Assembly (NCBI GenBank): GCA_039654915.1
Contig: CM077595.1
Coordinates: forward strand, 50,871,501 to 50,935,500
Direction: 5' to 3'
Source of the DNA: Aquilaria yunnanensis
Taxonomy: Eukaryota; Streptophyta; Magnoliopsida; Malvales; Thymelaeaceae
Length of the DNA: 64,000 nt
In this document: one piece after another, positions 1 through 12,038 of the stretch
How the letters are laid out: each line of letters begins with the position of its first letter
How positions within the stretch are numbered: position 1 is the stretch's first letter
Position numbers and translations under genes: made by a program
The notes under the pieces: model-generated
What the model was told of the DNA's origin: nothing
Database searches by the model: none
Seen by the model: only the letters and a program-made list of their open reading frames with translations

Positions 1-1
1 T

Positions 2-1823
2 CCCCGAGGGTCCGGGAGCAAAAAGCTTACCTTCACCTTTGACAACAAGCACAGCTGGCGGGGGTGGCAGAAGAAGTTTTTCTTCCTGCCGGTCCCCGAG
101 CTTTGGCATCATGCCCCCACCAGATGGGCTTTGGGTACCCTGAAGATGGATGTCGTTGATCCCTGAAAACTCCTGACTTCGGAGCTGGCTGTCGAGTTTG
201 ATCGATTTGATAGGCTCATCCAGGCGGTGGCAGACTGGGACCCCAAGGTCCCTTCACGTTCATTTTACCCTTTTCCCATCAACTGAGATCTCATGACCGA
301 GGAGGTCCTTCAGGAGATGGGAGTAGTGAACGCGCACAAGAGTGATCCCAGGATGCCCATGCCAGTTCTTCCAGGGAAGAAAGCTCCTGCTAAGAGGAAG
401 AAGTCGATCGGCAGCGGGCCTTCTAGGGCCAAGAAGGCTAAGGCTGTTACTCCCCCTCCCCAAGTCGTTCTGGAGGTGCAGGATCAATCGCCTGCTCTTC
501 CTTCAACGTCGACGGACCTTCCTTCGGACCCTGCCCTTCTTGGGGCAACACTGAGCCCCGTTCTTCCCACCGAGTCTTCTTCTGAGCAAGACCTACTCAG
601 GAACTTGAAGAGAGTAGGAGAAGGAAGGGGAAGAACATTCCCGGTGAAGTCTGGGAGGGCGAGTCTGAAGATGACGTCGCCGAAGTTCTACCAGGTTGGT
701 TCCTTAGCCATTCTTCTGCAAACCTTAGTATTTTTCGTATCTACAATTTTTTGGATGAATCGCTAAGGGATGATGTACTGACAGAACTTTGGTGAAAAAT
801 TGCAGAGGACATGCCTTGCCGTGCCCTGGATGGATGCTCACGCCCGACGAAGGGCTCTTCGGGACAAGCGGATCCCTCATGGCAAGGTGCCGAGGGAGCC
901 CTTCTGGACATTTACAGAGGACATGAATTTGTTCTCTGAGGATAGCCAGTTGATGGCTCCTCAAATGGCGATGGGGGTGATGACAGGCGCCACCTTTCAG
1001 TCACTCATTAACGAAGTCCTAATGAGGAGATCCTCACTGCAAGGATGACGGAGCATGCCGCCCGGGTAGTTTTCTCCTCTTTATTTACTTAGAAATCTTT
1101 CTTCTAAGTTTTCATCATTCTTTTGATACTCATTCGGGGTCCCCATTTTTTGCAGCTTTTGGCATACAGCGGGTATTTCCGCACTTGGGCGTCAAAGCAA
1201 ACAAAGGCCCGTTCTCGGTCTGAAGATTCTTTGAGGAAAACGAAGGAAGTTTGCGCCAGGCACGTCCTCAAATATGACAAGCTTAAGATTGTGAAGGTGG
1301 ACGTTGTGAATCTTCGGGCTGAACTCGCGACGAGCAAACAGGAACTTCTCCTAGATTTCTCAGCTCAAAGTGTGCCGTTCTCTCTTCAGAGAATGAGGCC
1401 CTTCGGATGGCGAACACTCAAGATGGCGAGAACCTGACGAAGGCGCTTGCTTTGAACGCCGAGCTCGAGGCTAAGGTTGAATCTCTGAAGAAGGGGACCA
1501 AGTGCAAGAGAAAGAAGAAGCTGGAGGAGAAGATTGCCAAGCTTCAGGCCAAACTGGACGCTCTTAGTGCCAAAAAGGACAAGTCTGAGTGAATGGCAAA
1601 GGTGGCTTTCCAAGACGGCTTTTGCTTGGCATGCCATGAAGCCCTTGCTCGGCACGCTGAGCTCGACCTTTCCTACCTGTCTGCTCTAGATTTTCCTGAG
1701 GGGCCCCAGGAGGTATGGTCAAAGCCAGTTTTTCTCAATCTTCCTCCAGCTCAGCCGGTGCCTCCGATTGAGCCTAGTGACGAAGATGGTGATGAAACAT
1801 CGGATCCCCCAGCTCAGCTATAG
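2..1823 (+). pseudogene. Antisense gene of element A (PF04195-like N-terminal domain plus coiled coil), 5' end cut
   Basis: This is the homologue of the antisense genes of C and E. Segment 2-694 keeps the end of the N-terminal domain (PRGSGSKKLTFTF, then WRGWQKKFFFL), with in-frame stops at 164 (TGA) and 284 (TGA where C has TGG). A likely intron (GT 695 to AG 805) precedes the block FWTFTEDMNLFSEDS; a second (GT 1066 to AG 1155) precedes LLAYSGYFRTW and a Lys/Glu-rich coiled coil (about 1240-1590). The protein ends ...SDPPAQL at 1823. One-base shifts lie near 1015-1020 and 1370. The first intron seen in C and E is missing here, apparently with neighbouring exon sequence. Function unknown; the database name 'gypsy type transposon' does not mean it is a transposase. 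Confidence 0.75.
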
Positions 1824-2163
1824 GCTTCTTCTTACTCTTTTGTTTTCCTGCTTGGCTGTACATCTTTGCCTTTGAATTTTTTAGGGAACATTCTTTTTCC
1901 AATCTCCATTCATTCTTCGGAATAGGATTCTTCAGAAGTAATTCTAAGCACACACTTTCAGTGAATTTTTCCGTTCTTACTTCTTTGGGAAGAATAATTT
2001 TAGACTTTTTCTGAACTCTGCCGAGTTTATACTCCATTCAGGAGTTAGTTCCGAAAGGAAAACCATTAAGGAACTAATTTTTCAGCTTTTGCGACAATCA
2101 TTCGTCTTGTGTCTTTATTGACGACTGCGGGGAAGAGTAACTACAACCTTTCTAAAAAAAGTT
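1824..2163. other. Spacer between antisense gene and pol end of A
   Basis: A 340-bp AT-rich stretch where the two convergent reading frames of A meet tail to tail. I see no reading frame, tandem repeat or hairpin that stands out. In C the same place holds a 55-bp tandem repeat. Confidence 0.6.
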
Positions 2164-3321
2164 CTAAGTATAGAATTTCTTTAGGGCATCCGAATGCCAG
2201 GTATTTTTCAGTTCTACCCCTTCGGTGTCGCCGAGCTTGTATACTCCCTTTCGGACTTCGTCCAAGACCAAGTAAGGTCCTTTCCAATTTGGCCGAAGTA
2301 CCCCGTGGGACGATTTTTGGGGTTCAAACTCGGCCTTTAGGAGGACGAGGTCTCCTTTCCTTATTCCTTTCGGCCTGGCAAGCACATTTGCGGCTACGGC
2401 CACTCTCTACTGAAAGGCGTTTCTTCTAAGCTCGGCCATCTCTCTGTGCTCACCCACTAGGTCGAGCTTGGTTCTCAACCCGAGGTCATTTCCTCCTTCG
2501 TCGAACACCTGAATCCTGATTGATGCCCATACTATCTCAACAGGGATAATATCCTCCGTGCCGAAGACGAGCGAAAAAGGTGTTTCTCCAGTAGCCCTTC
2601 GGGGTGTTGTCCGATAGCTCCACAGCACACTAGGAAGTTCTCCTGGCCATTTTCCCTTTGCCTCCACTAATCTCTTTTTCAGACCATCTTTTATGGTCCT
2701 GTTAGACACCTCTACTTGTTCGTTGCTTTGGGGATGAGCTACGGGGGCGAAGTGCATCTTTATTCCAAGGCTGGTGATGAATTCCTGGAACCCTTTGTCA
2801 ATAAACTAGGAACCATTATCGGCAACTATCACCCTCGGTATGCCAAACCAGCATATAATTCCTTTCCAGACAAATTTTTGTATATCCTTTGCTGCGATAG
2901 TTACTAAGGGCTCTGCCTCTACCCACTTTGTGAAGTAGTCTACCGCGACCACGCAGAATTTCACTCCTCCAGGTGCTGTCGGGAGTGGGCCGATGAGGTC
3001 AATGCCCCGTACTGCAAAGGGACAGGGGTAGTCAGTCGAGTTTATTAGTTCCAAGGGCAATCTTTGAAGTTTCGCGTGTCTCTGGCAACTGTCACACTTT
3101 TGGACGAATTGCCTTGTGTCCTTTCTTAATGTGGGCCAAAAATACCCTTGGCGAAGTATCACTCCAGCCAAAGCATCAGTCCAAATGTGGGCACCGCAGA
3201 TTCCCTCGTGGACTTCTTCGAGGATCGCCCGAGTGTCCTTTTCGGCAATACATCTTTGCAATGGACTTGCAAATCCCTGTCGGTATAGTTCTTCCCCTAT
3301 TAAGAAGTATCATCCGGAAAG
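2164..3321 (-). pseudogene. Integrase region of A
   Basis: The zinc-binding HHCC part reads HEGICGAHIW ... CDSCQRHAK (about 3200-3080). The catalytic core follows with GIDLIGPLP (first Asp) and VADNGS (second Asp); the Glu lies in SNEQVEVSN, where relatives have SNGQVEVSN. A TAG stop falls directly after ADNGS (2808-2806), where C has CAG. The C-terminal part ends NTWHSDALKKFYT at 2164. Integrase would insert the cDNA into the genome in an intact copy; this one is split into three frames (3261-2806, 2757-2407, 2403-2164). Confidence 0.88.
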
Positions 3322-5332
3322 TCATCGCACTTTTGCCGCCTCATGAGGGTCTTTGGGAATCTCCGAGCTTGTAAGATACCTCTTTATAGGATTTTCCCAT
3401 CCTTCCTCCGAGGTTGTTGTGCTCATTACCGCAACGCTGGGGCGACTCATTATTTCGGTGAAGTTTTTTGACTTCGCCAGACTATCTACCTCGTTGTTGC
3501 TTCGTCGAGGGACATTTTCAATATGCACCGCTTCGAATTCCTGGATGAGCTTTGACACAAGCTCATGGTATTTTGCCAAAGTTGGATCTTTTGCACTGTA
3601 GTCCCCTGCCAACTGTCGGACCACCAGCTGAGAATCACTATGGGCTTCCAGGTTTCTCACACCAATCTTTCTAGCAAGGCGCAACCCTACTATGAGAGCT
3701 TCGTACTCTACCGCGTTGTTGGTGACACTAAACCTGAATTTGATGGCTTTTATTACTTCCATGCCTTCAGGGCCACGGATGACTATCCCGGCTCCCTGGT
3801 GTTCAGAGCCGGAGGCCCCATCTACGAACAAAGTCCATTTTGGCTCGCTTTTGCGAAGGTCAAACTGATCATTCTCGGTGAAAGGTACTTTAGCAATGAA
3901 GTCTGCCAGGGCTTGGGCTTTTATCGCTTTCCTTGGTTCGTAAGCGATATCATATTCACCGAGCTCTATGCACCACTTGGAAAGCCTTCCCGAATGGTCT
4001 ACCCTCTTCATGACATCCCAAAGGGGTAGGTTACTTCAGACAATGATGGGATGAGCCTGAAAATACGAACGCAATCTCCTACTTGCTAGTACTAAGGCAT
4101 AGATAGCTTTTTGTAGTATGGGGTACCTGATTTCGGCTCCATGTAGAGATTTGCTCACGTAATAGACTGGCCATTGCATCACTCCTTCTTCCTTTACGAG
4201 CAACAGCAAGATATAGTAAGAGGGGTTCTCCCTCTCGAGGTTGCCGAAGAGTGGGTAGTCGGGCTAGATAAACTTTGAGCTCTTCCCAGGCCTTTTGGCA
4301 ATCGTCATTCCAGGGATGATCATTGCCTTCGAGGTTGTCACTATTTTTTGCTGCTTTGGTGAGTACTTTAAAGAATCCTCGGCAGCGATCCCCATACCTG
4401 GAGATGAACCTGCTAAGAGAGGTTATTCTGCCCGTAAGCCTTTGCACATCTTTTGTTGTGGCAGGAGTTCAGAATTCAAGTAGATCTTTGACTTTTTATG
4501 GGTTGGCATCGATACCCCTTTCTGATACCATAAATCCAAGGAATTTGCCCGAACTTACGCCGAAAACGCACTTCTCGGGATTAAGGTGAATTTCGAATGT
4601 TCTAAGCTTGTGGAAAGTTTCCTCCAAGTCGGCAATATGGCTACCAGGCAATCTGCTTTTGACTATCATGTCATCCACATAAACTTCCATGTTTCTTCCT
4701 ATTTGACTGCTGAAGACCTTGTTCATCAACCTCTGGTAGGTAGCTCCAGCATTTTTAAGCCCGAAGGGCATTCTGACGTAACAATACGTACCTACTTCGG
4801 TGATGAAAGCAGTTTTTTCTTCGTCCTCAAGGTTCATCCTAACTTGGTGATACCCACTGAAAGCATCTAGGAAGCTCAGGAGTCCGTATCCGACGGTTGA
4901 ATCTACCAGCTGATCTATCGGCGGGAAAGGATATGAATCTTTAGGACAAGCATCATTTACATTTCGGAAGTCGATACACATTCGGAGCTTGTTCCTTCAT
5001 TCTTTCGTGGCGATGACTACATTGCTTAGCCATTCGGGGTATTTGACTTCCCTAATTACACCTGTGTCTAACAGGTATTGGACTTCGGTTTTGATGAAGT
5101 TGTTTTTGTGCGAGGAGAGGTTTCGTTTCTTTTGGCGGACTGGCTTTGCCTCTAGGTTTACTTTGAGGCTATGCTGTATTATGCCAGGATCTACCCCAGG
5201 CATGTCTTTCGGTGAGTAGGAGAACAGATCTTTATTCATTAGCAGGAAATATACAAGCTTTTCCTTGTCTGCTTTAGCCAATTTTTTCCCTATTTGGGTG
5301 TTTCGGCCTGGTACAAGCTCTATCTCCTCCAT
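3322..5332 (-). pseudogene. Reverse transcriptase plus dual RNase H of A
   Basis: RT carries LSFLDAFSGYHQVRM (catalytic Asp) and YVDDMIVKS (YxDD box, about 4690). The gypsy-type RNase H remnant has LLLYLAVARKG near 4220. A second RNase H of the RVT_3 kind begins WTLFVDGAS (about 3840) and has EYEALIVGL and AHSDSQLVV, giving the D-E-D residues. The second domain is the hallmark of Tat elements. Breaks: stop after IATKE (4997), after GIDANP (4496), and between 4079 and 4011. Confidence 0.88.
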
Positions 5333-5359
5333 TTCTACTTTCTCGGGATCCTCCGTTGC

Positions 5360-6160
5360 TCATTCTTTTGATTCTGGTGCGAGCAGAGCCTTCATTTCTG
5401 TAGTCTGCGCACAATTCGCCGCTGGAGCTTTCCTTGCCTTGACAAACACCTTTTGCACCTCCCCTTGGTCGATGAAGATCTCAGCATCTCCATCCTTGGT
5501 GGCGAAGGTGACAATTAGGTACTTCACATCGGGGCGAATGTGGAGGTTTCCTTGTGTTTGCCTCCCCAGAATGGCGTTATATGACGAAGGGACATCGATG
5601 ACGATGAACCTTGTCATTATGAAGGCGAACCGCTCCGTAATATTGTTTGCTGAAGTTCCCTTTAGCATCAGAGGAAGATCTATCCATCCTAGAATGGGAA
5701 GCTCGGACGGCCCCACTCCAAAAGTGGGAGAAGTGACGGTTTTAAGGTCGCTGCTCGATATTCCCAAGCTTGGTAACAGGTGTGAAAATAGGACGTCTGC
5801 GTTTGAGTCATCGTCAAGTAGTACTCTCTTGACATCCCAGCTTCCTATCCTTGCCATAATTAGCAAAGGATCGTCGTGGGGAAAAATGACGTTGGACCCG
5901 TCCTTTCGAGTGAGTTTCTTTGATGGATTCCCGTACTCCATTACCGAAATCTCTCTGGCTTTCCTTTTTCTTTCCACCGAAGGAAGCCCTTTAGTGATCA
6001 TTTGTATTACTCCTATTAGGGGCGGGGGATGCCTTTTTGGACTTTGGTTTCGGCGCCTGTCAGAGTCGTACTCCTCGTCCTCTACCTTTCGTTCTTCTTC
6101 CCTCCTTCCCTTCAGGGAGGGAATGCGGAGGTAACACCGAAGTTGTCCTTGCTTTATCAA
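5360..6160 (-). pseudogene. Protease region of A (with gag C-terminus)
   Basis: A 266-codon open frame starts in the gag tail (KQGQLRCYLR, EDEEYDSDRR) and runs through the retropepsin-like domain. The active-site stretch reads LLDDDSNADVLF; relatives B, C and E have LLDDGS, so the Gly next to the catalytic Asp is Asp here. Typical flanks are FPHDDPLLIMARIGSWDVKR before it and SYNAILGRQTQGNLHIRPD after it. The protease would cut the polyprotein, but the change next to the active site probably disables this copy. Confidence 0.85.
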
Positions 6161-7290
6161 TGTCTCTATGTACTTCCTTAGCTAGAAGCATTCTTCGGTA
6201 TCATGCCCGTGGTCTCGGTGGAATTGGCAGAATTTCTTCATATTCTCTTGTTGTCCGATGTCATGGCCCTCGGACATTGAATCTGAGTCCCTTGCCTTTC
6301 CATCACCATCAGGATGTTCGTCCTCGTGGTGTTTAGGGGGGTAAAGGCCATTGGCTTCTTTCCCTTAAACTTCCGAGGACACCCCCTTGTTTCAGTTGGG
6401 TAGATGCTTTGCTGGCTTGGTCCCTCGGCGTGGAGATGATCAGACCTCGGGGCCCCTATTCTCAGTTCTTCGGCAGTCATGTGCTGCTTCGCCCTTCGAT
6501 AGAATTCGCCGAGCGGTCGGGGGGATCTTTGGAAAATTCGTAGAACAGCTGGGAGTCTCTCCGAAGTCCTCGCGTCATGGCTAAGATGCGTATTTCCGGC
6601 CTGAAGTCTGGGACACTCAAGGCTTCCCTATTGAACCTTTGGACATAGTCGCGTATGGTTTCACCACTTTTTTGCGCTAGGTCGAACATCTGGACTGGCA
6701 TTTTCGCCGTAGGGCGGCTTCCAATGAACTACTGTGTGTAGGCAGTCGATAATTCCTGGAACTCCATGATATTTCCAGGGGTCAGCGAGTTGTACCATGC
6801 TGTGTCCGGCCCAGCGAGAGTGACCTCAAAGCACTTGCATAAGGTAGCATCATCAGCTCCGTACAGTACCATACTGCGCTTATACTTGGTCAGATGAGCT
6901 GGGGGTCGGTTAGGCCATCATAGGTTTCCAGCCGAGGCACCCGAAAATCACTTGGCATAGGTGCCTCGACCACTGCTCGAGTGAATGGAGACTCGTCTCC
7001 ACTAAATGTTTCCGACTATCTAGCCCAGACGGGCTTCTGAGGCACTTGTCGCTCCACTCTTTCTATTCTCTTTAGAAATTTTTCCATGAGGAGCGTGGCA
7101 CTGGGTTCTTCTTCTTGTTGTCTGTAGCCTTCTGGGAATGGAGACTGACGTCTTTTCTTTGGGAATGGCTTTGGCGCCAGGGGGATGGTGACTTTGCCTC
7201 GGGTTGCTTTTTCCTCGTTTCTCCCCTAAGTCGCGCCCTGAGAAGTATGTTTTCCATTGAGGACTCATCGCTTTCATCCCCACTTCCCAA
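6161..7290 (-). pseudogene. Gag region of A, N-terminus removed by LTR insertion
   Basis: The capsid core is recognisable from MPSDFRVPRLETYDG (about 6960-6915) through MPVQMFDLAQ and ETIRDYVQRFNREALSVPDFRPEIRILAMTRGLRRDSQLFYEFSKDPPD (6701-6477). It continues at MTAEELRIGAPRSD (6480-6238) and a Cys/His-rich stretch NMKKFCQFHRDHGHDTE. Frames change at about 6700 and 6480. The homologous acidic/Ser-rich leader begins at 7290 (GSGDESDESSMENILL) and is cut there by LTR L. Confidence 0.85.
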
Positions 7291-9775
7291 TGTCACACCT
7301 CACTCAGGCCCTGGCCTATCATCTTCTAATTTAACTCCCAAACCCAATATTTAATCTCAAAGTGTTTGGTTCGGCCAAGCAAGTAATGGCAACTTTTAAG
7401 TCTTATTTTCTTAAGTTATGAGGCCTGGGAGGTGGCCCAGGTGGCTTTAACAAGATCCATTATCAACTTGCAGCAAAGGCAAGGCCCAAAACACGAACTT
7501 GCTGGAAACCTATGCCAAGTGATTTTCGGGTCTGCAATCAAGTGTACTATCTATATGGCAACCAAGAAGCCCACAAGGTTGGTTTAGGTTTTGAAAACAA
7601 CAAATAAAGATGCATGATGCTCTCGGCCTACTAAAGTACATACCATTATGCACAACAGTTCCACATAACTAGGTCCATAACCATTCACCTAAAAGTGGCA
7701 ACTTTGGCCCATAATATCCAGCATACATAGGCAAGCATAATGCCATCCATAAGTCTGTACATAACTTGGCATCCAAGATCCACAAAACATCCACAAACTA
7801 GGTATCCAAGACTACACATATATACAAATCAAAGTGGTAGTCTACCTAGTATCTAACATGGCTATATATGCCAAGCATCCATAAGTTGTTCATGCCAAGT
7901 TACATACAACCTGAGACCATACTCCTAATGGTCAAATAAAACCTTGAGAATCCCATACAGAAGTACACACTGCAACACCAAACCTATGGCCATATTCATG
8001 GTCATAAAGGTGAATACCACAATCAGACCTAAAGTCCAAGTATCCATGCTCTCCTAGAAAGTTCCCACTCTACAGCCTGCAAACTTAAAACATAAGTCTC
8101 GGCCAACAAACAATAGGACTTGTAGTGAACCCAAAAGTAATAAGCCAAGCACACATTGGAACATACCTTGGAACTAAGTAAAATTAGTGCAAACACAGCA
8201 CAAGCAAGCAAGCACAAATCAGGCCGAATATCTTTGCCTGAAAAGAAAAGGATGGGCAGTGAGTAAAACTCAGTAGGATTCACTTATATATAACCAACTC
8301 TAAAAAGAGTGTATTTAGTTAAGCTGAGTGTTCACTCAAAGCTTAACCTCCAATTGGTTAGCTCAACCTGCAAAACAGACACAAAGACAAGAAAACCAAG
8401 CATATCCATATACAAAATATATAATCATAACAATTAATCCTCAAATGGGGTTAGCATGCACAAGAAATCACCAAAGCACACAAGTACACACACACACTCC
8501 ACATTGTTGCTCTCGGCCATATATGCCATACATGTACCCATGTGCATTTCTTGCACACAAATCTTACCAATATATCATTTCCATTTGGAGCTCCCAAAAT
8601 GCCAAGCAAATAGGCCACATTTACTTGCATTTCTAGTACATGTACCATAGTTAATTAGCTAATCAACAAAACAACCAAGTATAAGCATTAATCCCATCAA
8701 GCAACTAAGGTCATTTGGTAAATTTTAACCATCACTTAGTCACTCTAGACACTTGAACCATGGTGTATAATACCAAGCAATATCAAGTGCCAGTGAACCC
8801 TACCTCAATAGCTCTCGGTCTCAAGCCAACTTCAAATGTCCAAGTGCCCTTCAACCACAATGCCTACCATAACAATACATAGGCATTAACAACACAAACC
8901 CATGGATTAACTACCATTATTTCTATGAAGGACACTACAATACACACACTTAAGCTCTCGGCCAAAGTGCCCACCTTCACTTAGTTATACTATCCATCCT
9001 TCTAATTCATTACATAATCATGTAATCACCCATAAAGCTTGCTCATGGCACAAATACCATGTAACCAAGTAAAACACACCATTTCACATTAAGTTTAGCT
9101 CTAGGCTAAAATGCCCATAATTACATAACAATGTGCTTCATCAATTTAGTTCATCATATAATCACCAAATCACCACTAAACATGTTTCATGGCATCATTA
9201 CCATGTACTCAAGTAATGGACACTAAATTATACCACTTCAAGCTTTCGGCCATAAAACCCAACTTCACCCACATTTGTTCTTCATCAATCCAAGCCAACA
9301 TACATTCACTATATCATTAATAATCAAAGCTCATGGCATCAATGCCATGTAATTAGAGGTAGAACATGAATTACCTCAAATTCACCTTTCGGCCAACACA
9401 CTAACTTCCACAAATTTGGTGTCCTTCACCCCAACAACCTATCACAAGATTACATAGGTAATATCAAGCATCAAACATGGATAAATTTCCATCTTTAAGA
9501 AGAAGAACACCATGTTCATTCATCCAATTCATTCGGCCAACATTTCACTTCCAAACCGAGACATTACTTGCTCAATTAGCTCAATCTAACTTCAATTGAG
9601 CATTTAAATCTCTTGTTCATGGAAGATTTACCATGTATTCAAGAGGATAACGAGGATTACCTCAAAACCCTAGCTGGGTTGGCTCGGCCTTCCTTCAAAC
9701 TTGAAGAACAACACTTGAATCCAAGCAAGCCAAGGCCGAAACACACTCTTCAAGATTGAATTCTCTAATGCCTTC
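7291..9775 (-). repeat. Chromovirus LTR part L (3' portion, reversed)
   Basis: Starts TGTCACACCTCACTCAGGCC, which is the reverse complement of the end of solo LTR M (42853). Similarity to M continues across the piece: the exon-like end CTCAAAACCCTAGC near 9660 matches inverted 40710, and a CA-rich run near 8490 matches the GT run near 41590. It stops at 9775, where B begins. It lacks about 0.7 kb of the LTR start; N (26989-27725) supplies that part and may be the rest of the same LTR. The short ORFs in it (such as 8328-8636) lack any recognisable protein. Confidence 0.8.
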
Positions 9776-10655
9776 TGATAGCCAAAGGCTATCACCTCTA
9801 TCTGGCCGAACTCCCTGCCACAAGAATGGCCAGAAGAGACTGGCGCTACGCGAGTAAAGGTGAGATCATACACCTCGGGAGATAGCCGAAGAGCTCCGAG
9901 CCCGGTACGCCAGGAAACTTGATGATACTACTTGCCCCCCCGAGGTTGTAAACAGATCGCCTTCAGAAAAGAGGCACCAGCTATTGCGGGCCGAACATGA
10001 TCTCCCCGAAGGCGGAACTCCCTAAAGATGGGATCCCCCGAACTGGGTGTGTGTTTCCCGAAGAGGAACTGTCTGTATCAAAGGACGACCTCGCCCAGGG
10101 ACCTCGGGAGTACGGCAGGAGCATTTAAGGAAGCATTTAAGGAAGCCTCTGACACGTCCTTTCACAGACGTCATAAAGCTGCCTCAATAGGCGCTCTGGC
10201 ACGCTGACGCCATCAAAATCACATCATGGCCCATCTCAGCACAAGGCTCAAGGCAACCTGCTACCAGCTATCTGTCCCCTACGCCCAGAAATTCAGGAAA
10301 CATCCGACCGAACACGTGTCGCGATCTGAACAGGCTAGGCACTCCTATAAATACCAGGAAATAAATACTTGGCAGGAGGTTGGTTGGCAAAAGGTTTGAC
10401 TCCCAGACTCTGAGAAAATCACCAGGCAAGACTCTTCAGCCCCTTTGTGCTATTTCCTCTGCCTTTTTCTCAGCCACCACTGACTTGGGCGTCGGAGGCT
10501 CCCCCCCCGGAAACACATTCCGGGGGCCTCCTAACCCACCTTTTCTAAGCATCTCAGGTACTCTCCCTTGGGTGCACCATCCTCCAGGCGTTCTTCCTCC
10601 TAGAAGTCTCTCCAATAGTCACCATGACTCTAAACGATGAGGCCCATAGCCATCA
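9776..10655 (+). repeat. 5' LTR of B (880 bp)
   Basis: Begins TGATAGCCAAAGGCTAT and ends GCCATCA, so the ends form a TGAT/ATCA inverted repeat as in C and K. The primer site follows two bases later. It holds a TATA box (10346-10353) and a small direct duplication CATTTAAGGAAG (about 10121-10146). The last 32 bp carry the ATG that opens the gag frame. Confidence 0.9.
10346..10353 (+). promoter_or_regulatory. TATA box in 5' LTR of B
   Basis: TATAAATA in the context CACTCCTATAAATACCAGG. The same octamer lies at the same relative place in the LTRs of C (15420, 25559), E (29829) and P (33145), so it is probably the Pol II promoter of the family. Confidence 0.75.
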
Positions 10656-10657
10656 TT

Positions 10658-10675
10658 TGGCGCCGTCTGTGGGAA
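10658..10675 (+). other. Primer-binding site of B
   Basis: TGGCGCCGTCTGTGGGAA lies 2 bp after the LTR end and starts with the TGG expected opposite a tRNA CCA end. C (15714) and E (30097) carry the same site with one or a few changes. I do not assign the donor tRNA. The site lies inside the open gag frame (peptide LAPSVG). Confidence 0.8.
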
Positions 10676-11016
10676 CCCGCTCTGAGATTGCCGTCGTTGA
10701 AACTTGGCATTCTAAGGACAAGGGACTCCCGAGGTCTCCGTCCGCGCCTGAGACACAACCGGCTGCTGAGCAAACACTCCCAGGGACTTCTGCGTCTGAG
10801 GAAGATCGCCCTCTAGTAATCACTATGAGCTTTATGAGGGAATTTCAGCGTTCGGTTGTGGCCAAAATGACACAACAGATCGACCGAAGATGGTCACAGC
10901 AGGTACAGGCCCAAAAACCTCCCTCACCTGCACGCCCTCGGGAGAAAAGTCAGAGGTCAACCCATCGCAGTTCGGGAAGCGTAGACCCGCGCGAAGAGTC
11001 ATCCACGAAGAGTATA

Positions 11017-12038
11017 TGATACGATCAAAGAAGGCACAACCAAGGAAGGCAAGGACCCACTGAAGGTTTCTAGTGGACGATTGACAAGGAAAAAGGCTAA
11101 GGAGCTCACTAGTGCACTTCAAGCTCGGATGTTGACAGATTGGCGATGTTCTGGTAGAAAATTCATATCTTGAGCTAAACAGATCGGAATTGAGTAATTA
11201 TTGATTCATTGGAAAGCTAACATCTGGAGCTGAAAATCATATGAAGACCATGAAACCCAGTTTGCACGATAAGGAGGTCCAATTTAGCTTCAAAGTCACG
11301 ATTTACGAGTTATCGCTGGTTCAGAAGTAGTTGCAGTATTTTGGGAATATCTTTCGATTCAGAAGTTCATTTTGTGTGATTCAAGTGTGGTTTCGAAGCT
11401 AAGAAAGAGATATAAAACTTTTATGCTTTGAATTTTGAGAAATCATTGCTGCATCAAGTTCGAATTTCAGCTTGAAGTTGGAGACACAAGCCAGAATCAC
11501 CCAAGAAGGCTATTTTGGAGTTTTTATGGCCAATCTTGTTTTGTAACGTATTTTATTTTATTTTCGTATTTATTTACATTATTTAGGATGTTATTTAGGC
11601 CATGGAATTGATTCAGGTCATTTAGGATAAAAGGAATTCGCTGCACACCTTAAACATGTGTTAAAAGTGTGTTAGAGTCCTAGTTTGACTAGGTTTTCTT
11701 GAGTCCTTTGTAACTAGGTTTCCTAGGTGACTTGGGCTGCGAATTTTGCCCAGATTTTAACCCTAGTTTAGGCCTATATAAAGGCACATATTCTAGATGT
11801 AAACACACAGACTATTGCCGAAATAATATTGCTCTTTGGAGAGGTTTTCTCTTTGGTTCTTGGCGGACTGCCTTGGTGCACAAGTATGCTTGTGTTCTTG
11901 GAGTTCTATACTTCTCGTTTCTAGTCACAGGTTGATTAGGGGTGGGGGTCTTCAAACCCAGTCTCTTTGATGTCTTGTGGAGCTTGAAAAACATCTTGGG
12001 CAAGTTTCATGGTCTTTATACCATCGGGGTTCGCATCA
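11017..12038 (+). repeat. Solo LTR K (1022 bp) inside gag of B
   Basis: Starts TGATACGATC, ends TTCGCATCA, and is flanked by a perfect 5-bp duplication GTATA (11012-11016 and 12039-12043). A promoter-like TATATAAAGG lies at about 11777. Its first 110 bp read as a Lys-rich peptide with TRKKAKELTSAL, like the GPMTRARAK-type tails at the C-terminus of many plant gypsy polyproteins; this suggests that in the parent element pol runs into the 3' LTR. LTR J is a related copy in the other orientation. Confidence 0.88.

Larger units (their letters stand above)
1..7290 (-). mobile_element. Tat-type Ty3/gypsy retrotransposon A (partial, decayed)
   Basis: Reading leftwards one meets gag (7290), protease, reverse transcriptase, two RNase H domains and integrase (ending 2164): the PR-RT-RH-INT order of Ty3/gypsy. 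An antisense gene on the + strand (2-1823) follows integrase, and a second RNase H sits before integrase; both are known marks of the plant Tat clade. The 3' LTR lies left of the window. The 5' end is cut inside gag at 7290 by LTR L; the 5-bp left flank is CCCAA. Many frameshifts and stops make this a dead copy. It resembles D and E more than B and C (for example FSSQIGRN rather than FKDQMGRN in RT). Confidence 0.9.

Noticed and set aside
8328..8650. Overlapping ORFs in the LTR part L
   Set aside because: Low-complexity frames in AT-rich LTR DNA with a CA repeat; the matching part of M does not keep them.
11732..12003. ORFs at the right end of LTR K as a captured gene
   Set aside because: They lie within an LTR with TSDs, downstream of its TATA box, and resemble nothing.
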